Below, piece after piece: positions 43,582 to 52,453 of a stretch of DNA of 64,000 nucleotides (its first letter is position 1; the number at the start of each line of letters is the position of its first letter). The notes under the pieces are model-generated. The model was not told the origin of the DNA and searched no databases. It was given only the letters and a program-made list of their open reading frames with translations. The translations under genes were made by a program, and so were the position numbers. Source of the stretch: Limimaricola sp964022235. Lineage in GTDB: Bacteria; Pseudomonadota; Alphaproteobacteria; Rhodobacterales; Rhodobacteraceae. The DNA lies in assembly GCF_964022235.1 (NCBI RefSeq), contig NZ_CAXHZL010000002.1:186001-250000 (forward strand), in the 5' to 3' direction.

Positions 43582-46497
43582 TCACGCCAGAGCCGCGTCG
43601 CAGCGCGCGCAGACGCCCGGATGCTTGTGGGTGCCGACATCGGGCAGGATCTTCCAGCAGCGCTGGCACTTCTCGCCGTCGGCGCGCTCGAACACCACGC
43701 CCACGCCCTCGACCTCGGGCAGACGGAACGCTTCGGACGGGGCAGGATCACCGGTGAGATAGATCGCCGAAGTGATGCACAGATCCTCAAAGGTCACGCT
43801 CTTGAGCGCCTGCAGAGCCTCTTCGTCGTCGACATGCACCACCGGGGCCGCTTCGAGCGAGGCGCCGATCACCTTGTCGCGCCGGGCCACTTCGAGAGCG
43901 GCGGTGACCACGCGCCGCACCCGACGGATCGCGGTCCATTTGGCCGCGAGATCCTCGTTGCGCCATTCCTGCGGCGTCTGCGGAATGTCGGTCAGGTGCA
44001 CCGACGCATCGTCGCCCGGGTTCCGTTCCAGCCAGACCTCTTCCATCGTGAAGACGAGGATCGGCGCGAGCCATGTCGTCAGCCGGTGGAACAGCAGGTC
44101 GAGAACGGTGCGCGAAGCACGGCGGCGCGCGGTGTCGCCGTCGCAGTAGAGCGCGTCCTTGCGGATGTCGAAGTAGAAGGCCGAGAGCTCCACCGTCGCG
44201 AAGGTGAAGACCGACTGGAACACGCCCTGGAAATCATAGGCGTCGTAACCCTCGCGCACGGTCTGATCGAGTTCGGCCAGACGGTGCAGCACCCAGCGCT
44301 CCAGCTCGGGCATTTCCGATGCCTCGACCCGGTCCGCTTCGGTGAAGTCCGCCAGCGACCCCAAGAGGAACCGCATGGTGTTGCGCAGGCGGCGGTAGCC
44401 GTCGGCCGTGCCCTTGAGGATCTCCTGCCCGATGCGCAGATCGGCGGTGTAATCCGACTGCGCCACCCAAAGCCGCAGGATGTCGGCGCCGTATTGCTTT
44501 GTCACGTCGGCGGGGCTGACGGTGTTGCCCAGAGACTTGGACATCTTCATGCCCTTCTCGTCGAGGGTGAAGCCATGCGTCAGCACGCCTCGGTAGGGCG
44601 CGCGCCCGCGCGTGCCGCAGGCCTGCAGCATCGAGGAGTGGAACCAGCCGCGGTGCTGGTCGGTGCCTTCGAGATAGAGGTCGGCCAGACCGTCTTCGGA
44701 GCCGTCCTCGCGATCGCGCAGCACGAAGGCGTGAGTCGAGCCGCTATCGAACCATACGTCGAGGATGTCGAAGACCTGCACGTAGTCGTCGGGGTTCACG
44801 GCCTTGCCCAGGAACCGCTCCTTGGCCCCGTCCATGTACCACGCGTCCGCGCCCTCGGCCTCGAAGGCCTCCAGGATACGCGCGTTGACCGCATCGTCGC
44901 GCAGCAGGAAATCGGCGTCGGTGGGCTTGGCCCCCTTCTTCACGAAGCAGGTCAGCGGCACGCCCCAGGCGCGCTGACGCGACAACACCCAGTCGGGGCG
45001 CTGTTCGATCATCGCATAGAGCCGGTTGCGCCCGGTCTTGGGCGTCCACGTCACCAGTTCGTCGATCGAAGTGAGCGCGCGCTCGCGGATCGTCTTGCCG
45101 TACTGATCCTTGCCATCGCCCACGGGGCGGTCGATCGCGGCGAACCACTGCGGCGTGTTGCGGAAGATCAGCGGCGCCTTGGAGCGCCAGCTGTGCGGGT
45201 AGGAGTGCTTGATCTTGCCACGCGCAAAGAGCTTGCCCGACTGTGCCAGCGCGTCGATGACGGCGGCGTTGGCGTCGCCCTCCTTGCCATTGGGCTTGAG
45301 GATCATCTTGCCACCGAACAGCGGCAGATCGGCGCGGAAGGAGCCATCCTCCTCGACGTTGTAGGTGATGACCTCGGCCAGCATGCCCGCATCGCGATAA
45401 AGCTCGAACTCATCCATGCCGTGGCTCGGCGCGCAATGCACGAAGCCGGTGCCGTCCTCGTCGGTGACGAAGGGCGCGGGCCGGAAGTCGCGGGGTTGGT
45501 CCCACTCGCCCTCGCCGCCCTCGATGCCCGCGAAGGGATGCGCGACCGACAGGCCGCTCAGCGACGGCGCATCGCCGATCCGCTCCCAGCCGTCGACTCG
45601 CGCCTTGCCGAGGCAACCCTCGGCCAGCTTGTCCGCGAGCAGCAGCTTGTCGCCGGTCTTGACCCAGTTGTCCTCGGGCGCGCCGGTGATCCGGTAGACG
45701 CCGTAGGAGATGTCGGGGTGATAAACCACGCCCTTGTTGGACGGGATGGTCCAAGGCGTGGTGGTCCAGATCACCACGTCCGTGCCCTCGAGCAGCGGAT
45801 CGTCGGACCCCTGCACCGGGAAGCGCACCCAGATCGTGAAGCTTTCCTTGTCGTGGTATTCGACCTCGGCCTCGGCCAGCGCCGTCTTTTCGACCGGCGA
45901 CCACATCACGGGCTTGGAGCCCTGATAGAGCACGCCCGTGTCGAGGAACTTCAGGAATTCCTCGGCGATCACCCGCTCGGCGTGGAAGTTCATGGTGAGA
46001 TAGGGATCGGCCCAGTTGCCGGTGATCCCGAGGCGCTTGAACTCTTCGCGCTGCACGTCGACCCAGCCTTCGGCGAACTTGCGGCATTCCTGCCGGAAGT
46101 CGATCACCGGGACCTCGTCCTTGTCGCGGCCCTTGTTGCGGTACTGCTCCTCGATCTTCCACTCGATCGGCAGGCCGTGACAGTCCCAGCCGGGGATGTA
46201 GCGCGCGTCGCGGCCCATCATCTGCTGGGAGCGGACCACCATGTCCTTGAGGATCTTATTGAGCGCGTGACCGATATGCAGGTTGCCGTTGGCATAGGGG
46301 GGGCCATCGTGCAGCGTGAAGGGCTTTCGCCCCTCGGCGCGCTCGCGCAGGCGGTCATAGACCCCGATCTGTGCCCAGCGATCGAGCCATTCGGGCTCGC
46401 GCTTGGGCAGGCCCGCGCGCATCGGAAACTCCGTACGCGGCAGGTTCAGGGTGTCTTTGTAGTCGGGGGCTTGGGTCTCGGGCGTATCGGCGCACAT
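43582..46497 (-). CDS. ileS: Isoleucyl-tRNA synthetase
   Basis: A 971-residue class I aminoacyl-tRNA synthetase charging tRNA-Ile. The ATP-binding HIGH is at residues 74-77 (GNLHIGHALN) and KMSKS at 651-655. WDCHGLPIEW and the CP1 editing domain lie between. The C-terminal zinc finger (CQRCWKILPDVGTHKHPGVCARC) is present, as in the bacterial type. The ATG at 46497 is preceded by AGGACCGAACAGCG; a reading extended to 46632 is not needed. The 245-base gap upstream separates it from the divergent truncated haemoglobin gene and holds a GC hairpin at 46574-46603. Confidence 0.98.
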   Translation of the reverse strand: MCADTPETQAPDYKDTLNLPRTEFPMRAGLPKREPEWLDRWAQIGVYDRLRERAEGRKPFTLHDGPPYANGNLHIGHALNKILKDMVVRSQQMMGRDARYIPGWDCHGLPIEWKIEEQYRNKGRDKDEVPVIDFRQECRKFAEGWVDVQREEFKRLGITGNWADPYLTMNFHAERVIAEEFLKFLDTGVLYQGSKPVMWSPVEKTALAEAEVEYHDKESFTIWVRFPVQGSDDPLLEGTDVVIWTTTPWTIPSNKGVVYHPDISYGVYRITGAPEDNWVKTGDKLLLADKLAEGCLGKARVDGWERIGDAPSLSGLSVAHPFAGIEGGEGEWDQPRDFRPAPFVTDEDGTGFVHCAPSHGMDEFELYRDAGMLAEVITYNVEEDGSFRADLPLFGGKMILKPNGKEGDANAAVIDALAQSGKLFARGKIKHSYPHSWRSKAPLIFRNTPQWFAAIDRPVGDGKDQYGKTIRERALTSIDELVTWTPKTGRNRLYAMIEQRPDWVLSRQRAWGVPLTCFVKKGAKPTDADFLLRDDAVNARILEAFEAEGADAWYMDGAKERFLGKAVNPDDYVQVFDILDVWFDSGSTHAFVLRDREDGSEDGLADLYLEGTDQHRGWFHSSMLQACGTRGRAPYRGVLTHGFTLDEKGMKMSKSLGNTVSPADVTKQYGADILRLWVAQSDYTADLRIGQEILKGTADGYRRLRNTMRFLLGSLADFTEADRVEASEMPELERWVLHRLAELDQTVREGYDAYDFQGVFQSVFTFATVELSAFYFDIRKDALYCDGDTARRRASRTVLDLLFHRLTTWLAPILVFTMEEVWLERNPGDDASVHLTDIPQTPQEWRNEDLAAKWTAIRRVRRVVTAALEVARRDKVIGASLEAAPVVHVDDEEALQALKSVTFEDLCITSAIYLTGDPAPSEAFRLPEVEGVGVVFERADGEKCQRCWKILPDVGTHKHPGVCARCDAALA

Positions 46498-46742
46498 CGC
46501 TGTTCGGTCCTGTCGAAGTCCGGTCGTGTCGGAATGTCTGGTGAGGGGGCGGCGCGGCGTCGGCTCATGCGCCTTGTCCCGGCGGCCCTGATCCTCAGAG
46601 CGCCGGGCCGGTAATTCGCATGAGCGGGACACGAAAAGCCAACATGGGGCCGCTTATAGGCGCAGGCCCGGGGCGGGTAAAGCGCGGCCCGGTTTTCCCA
46701 GCGCGGCATTCGGGCGTATGAGGGGATCAGAGGAGCCGCGCC

Positions 46743-47144
46743 ATGCCAGAGCCACGCATCACCGTCACACCCGAAGAGATCGCCCGCGTCGTGGCGCGGT
46801 TCTACGAACGGGTGCGCGCCCATCCCGGTCTCGGCCCGGTCTTTGCCCGCCACGTCACCGACTGGCCCGCGCATGAGGCGCGCATCGTGTCGTTCTGGGA
46901 AAGCGCGATCCTCGGCAAGCCGGGCTATCGCGGCAGCCCGGTCAAGCTGCACCGCGACGCGCGCGACGTGCGGCCCGGCATGTTCGCACCGTGGCTGGCG
47001 TTGTTCGACATGACACTGCGCGAGGAGCTGCCACCCGAAACCGCCGCCGCGTGGTCGGAGCTGGCCCACCGCATCGGCCGCACCCTGCGCGCCGGGGTGA
47101 CCGAGCGCGAGACGCTGCCCGGCGGAATCCCAAAGCTGATCTAG
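46743..47144 (+). CDS. Group III truncated haemoglobin
   Basis: A 133-residue globin. It begins PEPRITVTPEEIARVVARFYERVRAHPGLGPVF, and carries SFWESAILGKPGYRGSPVKLHRD with a histidine in the proximal region, then MFAPWLALFDMTLREELP. This pattern is that of group III (P) truncated haemoglobins, the Campylobacter Ctb type, with a role in peroxide/NO chemistry or oxygen handling. Length and helices are complete. It starts at the ATG at 46743, three bases after GGAGCCGCGCC. It is convergent with, and overlaps by 4 bases, the ycjF-like gene. Confidence 0.9.
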   Translation: MPEPRITVTPEEIARVVARFYERVRAHPGLGPVFARHVTDWPAHEARIVSFWESAILGKPGYRGSPVKLHRDARDVRPGMFAPWLALFDMTLREELPPETAAAWSELAHRIGRTLRAGVTERETLPGGIPKLI

Positions 47145-48148
47145 CCGCGCCCGCCGAACAGCCCCGCCAGCGCCCGCGCCACCAGACCCGAGACCGAGGG
47201 GCGCTCCACCGCGCGGAACGGCAGCGGGCGGCAGACCTCGATCGCGGCGACCCCGACCCGTGCCGTCAGCGCGCCGTTGACCACGCCCTCGCCAAAGCGG
47301 CGCGACACGCGCGACAGCACGCCGCCGCCCGCAACCGATCCCACCAGATCGTCGCCCACTGCCACCGCCCCCGTCGCCACGAGATGCGTCAGCACCGAGC
47401 GGGTCAGGCGCCACGCGCCCAAGGTGCCCGACCGTCCGCCATAGATCTCGGCCACGCGCCGGATCATCCGCAGGTTCGAGGTCAGCGCCGCCGTCACATC
47501 CGCGAGCGCCAGCGGCACCACCGCCGTCACCGTCGCCACTTGCCGGGCCGCCATCTCGACCTCGCGCGCGGCCATGGCATCGAGCGGCGCCAGCAACTCG
47601 CGCTCGACCAGAGCCAGCACGCCGTCGGCGTCGAACACCTCGCCCTCGCGCGCCTTGACCTTGGCCAGACCCGGCGCCAACTCGTCGCGGCCCGCATAAA
47701 GCGAGAGCATCTGCGCCGAGACCGATGTGGCGAGGCCCAGATCCTGCGCGCCCAGCGCCGCCGCCGCATCCCTCTGAATGTGATCGAGCCGCGCCAGACG
47801 GCGAAAGGCCCAGGCCTCCTTGGCCGCGATCGCCAGAAGCAGCGCCAGCACCAGCGCCACCAACACGGTCGCGATCATCCCGAGCACCGGGCTCGCCGCC
47901 AGAAGACCCGTCACCCAGTTCCACGCCGCCACAGACAGCATGAAGCTTACCAGCGTGCCCAGCGCCGCGAAGAACCAGCGCGCCAGCTTTGATCGCGGCC
48001 TTGCCGCCATGACGGCGACGCGCTGCATCGCGGCCCCCTGCGGCAGGCCCGGCTCGGGCACCGGGGGGGCGGTGGCGGGCGTCATCTCCGGCGTCGCGTC
48101 CTCTTCGAGGTCGATCACCACCGGGCCGCGCCGTTTCTCGTCGTTCAT
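47141..48148 (-). CDS. YcjF/TIGR01620 family inner membrane protein (DUF697)
   Basis: A 335-residue membrane protein of the YcjF type. The polar N terminus (MNDEKRRGPVVIDLEED...) is followed by two adjacent membrane segments (about residues 65-85 and 90-112) and a soluble C-terminal DUF697-like domain ending in the TRSVLTHLVATGAVAVGDDLVGSVAGGGVLSRVSRRFGEG glycine-rich region. YcjF and YcjX are usually paired; in enterobacteria they belong to the Psp (envelope stress) regulon, but no psp genes are seen here. It lies 10 bases after ycjX on the same strand, so the two form an operon. Confidence 0.9.
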   Translation of the reverse strand: MNDEKRRGPVVIDLEEDATPEMTPATAPPVPEPGLPQGAAMQRVAVMAARPRSKLARWFFAALGTLVSFMLSVAAWNWVTGLLAASPVLGMIATVLVALVLALLLAIAAKEAWAFRRLARLDHIQRDAAAALGAQDLGLATSVSAQMLSLYAGRDELAPGLAKVKAREGEVFDADGVLALVERELLAPLDAMAAREVEMAARQVATVTAVVPLALADVTAALTSNLRMIRRVAEIYGGRSGTLGAWRLTRSVLTHLVATGAVAVGDDLVGSVAGGGVLSRVSRRFGEGVVNGALTARVGVAAIEVCRPLPFRAVERPSVSGLVARALAGLFGGRG

Positions 48149-48158
48149 GCCTGCCTCC

Positions 48159-49577
48159 TCACAGCCGGTCGCCCAAGAGGAACTCCGCCGCCCGGTCGAG
48201 CCGGATGTGGGGCGGCCCCTCGCCAGGCTTCAGCACCATCCGCGCGGGCGCGAAGTTCATGATCGAATAATCCCCATCGAGCCATTTCTCGGCCCCCGCC
48301 CGCGCCGGTGCCAGCAGATGCGACGGGTCTTCGGGAAGCGCGCCCGCGTGCAGCGCCGCCTGCCGACCCGTCTCCAGAAGCTTGCCGCGCACCACGTCGA
48401 TCATCTCGCCGCCATGGCTCACCCGGTCCTCGACCGTGGTGCGCAGCGCCGCGATCGCCATGCCTTGGGTCTTGGCCCCGGCAAAATCGGCGCGGTCGCG
48501 CGCATCGCGCAACAGGGCCTCGGTGATCGCGGCCAGCTTGGCGTGCTCGGTGTGGTGCAAATGGTCCGCCTTGGTCGCGGCAAAGAGAATCCGGTCGATG
48601 CGACGTCCTTGAAGGATACGGCTCAGAAACGCGTTCCGGCCGGGGCGAAAGGCGCGCAGGATATCGGCCATCGCAGCCCGCAGATCCTCGACCGCCTGCG
48701 GCCCGGCATGGATCGCCGAGAGCACGTCGACCAGCACCACCTGCCGGTCGATCCGCGAAAAGTGATCGCGAAAGAACGGCTTCACCACCTCGCGCTTGTA
48801 GGCTTCAAAGCGCCGCTCCACCTCGCGCCTCAGGCTCCCCTTCGACCCCGGCTCGCCCGGCAGCGGTGCGAAGGTCAGCACCGGTGAGCCCTCGAGATCG
48901 CCCGGCAGCAGGAACCGCCCCGGCGTGCAGTCGGAATATCCCGCCTCGCGCGCCGCGTTGAGGTAATCGGTGAAGGTCCGCGCCAGCGCCTTGGCGCGCG
49001 GCTCGTCGTAGGGCGCGCCCGGCTCCACCGCCCCCACCGCTTCGACGAAGGCCGCCGCCTGCGGCATCGCCACCGCGCGCCGCTCGGCCCGCGCCAGCGC
49101 CTCGCGTGCCCAGGTGGCATAGTCCTTTTCCAGAAGCCCGAGGTCGAGCAGCCATTCGCCGGGGTAATCCACGATGTCGAGATGCACGGTGCGCGGGCCT
49201 TGCACGCCGGCGAGCAGCCCGCCCTGCTGCACCCGCAGCGACAGGCGCAGCTCGCTCACCCGGCGCGTGCCCTCGGGCCATTCCGGCTCGGGCGCCAGCA
49301 GATGCGCCAGATGCCCCTCGTAGTCGAACCGCGCCACCGTGTCGTCGGGCTGTGGCTTGAGCACCGCGCCAAGGATGCGCGGGGCGGAGGCGAGTTGCGG
49401 CATCCGCCCCCGGTCCATCAGATTCGCCACCAGCGAGGTGATGAACACCGTCTTTCCCGCGCGCGACAGCCCCGTGACGCCCAACCGGATCACCGGGTCC
49501 GAAAACGGCGTCACCAGACGGTCCGCCATCCCCTCGACGCCGCGCGTCAAGCTGTCCGTGATCGCCCCGATGACCAA
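48159..49577 (-). CDS. ycjX: YcjX family P-loop NTPase
   Basis: A 472-residue P-loop GTPase-like protein. The Walker A is GLSRAGKTVFITSLVANL near residue 33, and VHLDIVDYPGEWLLDL near residue 140 gives the Walker B region. The family's conserved late stretch is ILFAATKADHLHHTEHAKL. It probably starts at the TTG at 49577 (VIGAITDSLTRG follows), preceded by GGGAGCGGCACA; there is no suitable ATG upstream in the conserved part. It is paired with the YcjF-like gene, a conserved pair of unknown mechanism with a suspected role at the membrane. Predicted cytoplasmic or peripheral. Confidence 0.92.
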   Translation of the reverse strand: MVIGAITDSLTRGVEGMADRLVTPFSDPVIRLGVTGLSRAGKTVFITSLVANLMDRGRMPQLASAPRILGAVLKPQPDDTVARFDYEGHLAHLLAPEPEWPEGTRRVSELRLSLRVQQGGLLAGVQGPRTVHLDIVDYPGEWLLDLGLLEKDYATWAREALARAERRAVAMPQAAAFVEAVGAVEPGAPYDEPRAKALARTFTDYLNAAREAGYSDCTPGRFLLPGDLEGSPVLTFAPLPGEPGSKGSLRREVERRFEAYKREVVKPFFRDHFSRIDRQVVLVDVLSAIHAGPQAVEDLRAAMADILRAFRPGRNAFLSRILQGRRIDRILFAATKADHLHHTEHAKLAAITEALLRDARDRADFAGAKTQGMAIAALRTTVEDRVSHGGEMIDVVRGKLLETGRQAALHAGALPEDPSHLLAPARAGAEKWLDGDYSIMNFAPARMVLKPGEGPPHIRLDRAAEFLLGDRL

Positions 49578-49735
49578 TGTGCCGCTCCCTGCCCGTCTCC
49601 GCCCGGCAAGATAGGCACGCGCAGCCGGAATGCACAGGGGCGCGCCCGAGGCCCGCGCCGGAATTGCGCATTCGCGACACCGCGTTGCCGTCACACGCGC
49701 TTGCCAAGCCGCGCGCCCGAAGCTACCCGACCGCC

Positions 49736-50509
49736 ATGCCCCGCTATGCTCTCAAGATCGAATACCACGGCGCGCCGTTCTCCGGCTGGCAGCGCCAGTC
49801 CGAACATCCGTCGGTACAGGGTGCCATCGAAGCGGCGCTCGGGCGGCTGGAGAAGCGCGAGCACACCATCGCCGCCGCCGGTCGCACCGATGCGGGGGTG
49901 CATGGGCTGGGACAGGTCGCGCATTGCGACATGACCAAGGATTGGGAGCCGTTCCGCCTTTCGGAGGCGCTGAACTTCCATCTCAAGCCCGAGCCGGTCG
50001 CGATCACCGCCTGCGCCTTGGTATCGGAGAACTTCCACGCGCGGTTTTCGGCCACGTGGCGGCAATACCTGTTTCGCCTCGTGATGCGCCGCGCGCCGCT
50101 GACGCATGACAAGGGCCTCGCTTGGCAGGTGCCTCACGCGCTCGATTTGGGCGCGATGCAGCGAGGGGCCGACCGGCTCGTCGGACGGCACGACTTCACC
50201 ACCTTCCGCTCCTCGATCTGTCAGGCGAAATCGCCGCTGCGCACGCTGGATCGGCTCGACGTGGAGCAGATCGAAGGCCCCTCCGGCCCCGAGATCCGGT
50301 TTCACGTGAAAGCCCGCGCCTTCCTGCACAACCAGGTCCGCAGCTTCGTCGGCACGCTGGAACGCGTCGGTGCCGGGGCCTGGACGCCCGACGATGTGAC
50401 CGCGGCGCTCAAAGCCCGGGATCGCGCCGCCTGTGGGCCGGTCTGTCCGCCGCACGGGCTCTATCTTGCCGGTGTGGGATATACGCCCGATCCCTTCGAT
50501 CACAATTGA
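49736..50509 (+). CDS. truA: tRNA pseudouridine(38-40) synthase
   Basis: A 257-residue enzyme converting uridines 38-40 of tRNA anticodon stems to pseudouridine. The catalytic Asp is in AAGRTDAGVHGLGQ (near residue 52). The family begins MPRYALKIEYHGAPFSGWQRQ, and RAFLHNQVRSFVGTLERVG is typical of the C-terminal core. The start at 49736 has the usual short spacing for this family. It stands alone between divergent ycjX and the tamA gene. Confidence 0.97.
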   Translation: MPRYALKIEYHGAPFSGWQRQSEHPSVQGAIEAALGRLEKREHTIAAAGRTDAGVHGLGQVAHCDMTKDWEPFRLSEALNFHLKPEPVAITACALVSENFHARFSATWRQYLFRLVMRRAPLTHDKGLAWQVPHALDLGAMQRGADRLVGRHDFTTFRSSICQAKSPLRTLDRLDVEQIEGPSGPEIRFHVKARAFLHNQVRSFVGTLERVGAGAWTPDDVTAALKARDRAACGPVCPPHGLYLAGVGYTPDPFDHN

Positions 50510-50587
50510 TCATGGGGCGGGAACAGGCTGTTGCCTCCCTGTCTCGATAGGATAGCAATAGGGCCAAGGCCCGGCCCAGACCGCGCC

Positions 50588-52453
50588 ATGAATAAAGAGC
50601 GGTTCGCTGGGAGGACATCGAAGTTGCGCCATATTGCCGTGCTGACCGGCCTGTCGGTCCTTGCCCTGTCGACCTCTGCCGCCTTCGGTCAGGACGTCCG
50701 TTTCGAGATCGACGTCGCCGACGACAACCTCGAAAGCGTGCTGGAGAACTCCTCCCTGCTCGTGGCACTCAAGGATGACGAAGCCCCGACGCCGCAAGAC
50801 TATGTGGCCGCCGCTCGCGCCGATTATCGCCGCCTGCTGACCGGGCTCTACTCCGAAGGCTACTACGGCGGCACCATCTCGATCCTCGTCAACGGGCGCG
50901 AGGCCGCGACCTTGGCACCGCTCGACGCGCCCGCGCGCATCGACGACATCGCGATCCGGGTGAGCCAAGGCCCGCGCTTTACCTTCGGCCGCGCCGAGAT
51001 CGCGCCGCTCGCTCCCGACACCGAACTGCCCGAGGGCTTTGCCACAGGCGAGACCGCGCGCGCCGAATCGGTGCGCGGCGCCGCACGCGCGGGCGTCGAG
51101 GCCTGGCGGGACGTGGGCTTTGCCAAGGCCGAGGTCGCGGGTCAGGAGATCGTGGCCGATCACGCCACCGAGCGTCTCGACGCCTCGGTCACCCTGGCCC
51201 CCGGCCCGAGGCTGCGGTTCGGCGCGCTCACCGTCACCGGCAACGAGAAGGTGCGCGAGGAACGCATCCGCGCCATCGCCGACCTGCCGGTGGGGCGCAT
51301 CTACGACCCCGAGGACCTCGACTTTGCCGCCACCCGTCTGCGCCGCACCGGCGCCTTCGACGCCGTGGCCTTCATCGAGAGCGAAGAGATCGGCCCCGAC
51401 GACACCCTGCCCTTCGAGCTGACGGTCACCGAATCCAAGCCCCGCCGCATCGGATTTGGGGCTGAGGTCTCGACCGTGGAGGGGCTTGGCCTCTCGGCCT
51501 TCTGGATGCATCGTAACCTGCTCGGCGGGGCCGAACGGCTGCGCGTCGAGGGCGAGATCTCGGGCATCGAGGGCGAGGTGCCCGGCGTCACCGGCTCGGG
51601 CGGGGCCGACTACCGGCTCGGCACCAGCTTCAACCGCCCCGCTACCTTCCGCGCCGATACCGATCTCTTTGCCGAGGCCGAGCTGAAGCACGAGAACGAG
51701 ATCGACTACGTGCTCGACCAGTTCAGCGCCGAGGTGGGCCTGTCGCGCTATGTCAACGAAACCCTGAGCCATTCCGCCGCCATCGGCATTCTGACCGCGC
51801 GCGAAGAGACCGACGCGCGGGTGCGCGACTACACGCTGCTGACGCTGCCGCTCGATGCTACGCTCGATCGCCGCGACGTCTCGCTCGATGCCAAGAACGG
51901 CTATTTCATCGACGCCGAGGTGACGCCCTTTCTCGGCGTGACCGGCTCCGACGACGGGCTGCGGCTTTACGTCGACAGCCGCGCCTATCGCAGCTTTGGC
52001 GAGACCGAGCGCCTGACGCTGGCGCTGCGGGGCCAGATCGGCTCGGTGCTGGGTTCGAGCCTCGCCGAGACGCCCGCCGATTTCCTGTTCTACTCGGGCG
52101 GCGGCGGCACGGTGCGCGGGCATGACTACCAATCGCTCGGCGTGACCTACACGCGCGATTTCGGCGACGGGCCGATCGAGGTCCGCTCCGGCGGCAAGAG
52201 CTTTGCCGGCGCCCAGCTCGAGGCGCGCGTCGGCGTCACCGAAAAGATCGGCGCCGTGGGTTTTTACGACATCGGCTATGTCGAGGCCGACGGCATCCCC
52301 GACGGCTCCGGCGATTATCAGGCCGGCGCCGGCGCGGGCCTGCGCTACACCACCCCGATCGGCCCGGTCCGGCTCGATGTCGCTACCCCCGTCACCGGCT
52401 CCGGCGCCTATGAAAGCGTCCAGATCTACATCGGAATAGGACAGTCGTTTTGA
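50588..52453 (+). CDS. tamA: Outer membrane protein TamA (BamA/Omp85 superfamily)
   Basis: A 621-residue outer membrane protein. The signal peptide is at residues ~14-36 (RHIAVLTGLSVLALSTSAAFG); three POTRA domains follow (residues about 37-275, with LRFGALTVTGNEKVREERIRAIADLPVG the clearest), and then a 16-strand Omp85 beta-barrel ending in VQIYIGIGQSF, whose final Phe is the BAM targeting signal. The barrel carries GTVRGHDYQSLG, the conserved VRGF/Y-like motif. TamA works with TamB to insert outer membrane proteins and move phospholipid. It overlaps tamB by the junction TTGA. The longer reading from 50531 is unlikely. Confidence 0.94.
   Translation: MNKERFAGRTSKLRHIAVLTGLSVLALSTSAAFGQDVRFEIDVADDNLESVLENSSLLVALKDDEAPTPQDYVAAARADYRRLLTGLYSEGYYGGTISILVNGREAATLAPLDAPARIDDIAIRVSQGPRFTFGRAEIAPLAPDTELPEGFATGETARAESVRGAARAGVEAWRDVGFAKAEVAGQEIVADHATERLDASVTLAPGPRLRFGALTVTGNEKVREERIRAIADLPVGRIYDPEDLDFAATRLRRTGAFDAVAFIESEEIGPDDTLPFELTVTESKPRRIGFGAEVSTVEGLGLSAFWMHRNLLGGAERLRVEGEISGIEGEVPGVTGSGGADYRLGTSFNRPATFRADTDLFAEAELKHENEIDYVLDQFSAEVGLSRYVNETLSHSAAIGILTAREETDARVRDYTLLTLPLDATLDRRDVSLDAKNGYFIDAEVTPFLGVTGSDDGLRLYVDSRAYRSFGETERLTLALRGQIGSVLGSSLAETPADFLFYSGGGGTVRGHDYQSLGVTYTRDFGDGPIEVRSGGKSFAGAQLEARVGVTEKIGAVGFYDIGYVEADGIPDGSGDYQAGAGAGLRYTTPIGPVRLDVATPVTGSGAYESVQIYIGIGQSF

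Noticed and set aside
43621..46614. A 997-codon open reading on the plus strand opposite ileS
   Set aside because: Its sequence is low-complexity (His, Arg, Gly, Val, Ala) with no family, and it lies exactly antisense to a fully conserved ileS. Long antisense readings are expected in GC-rich genomes.
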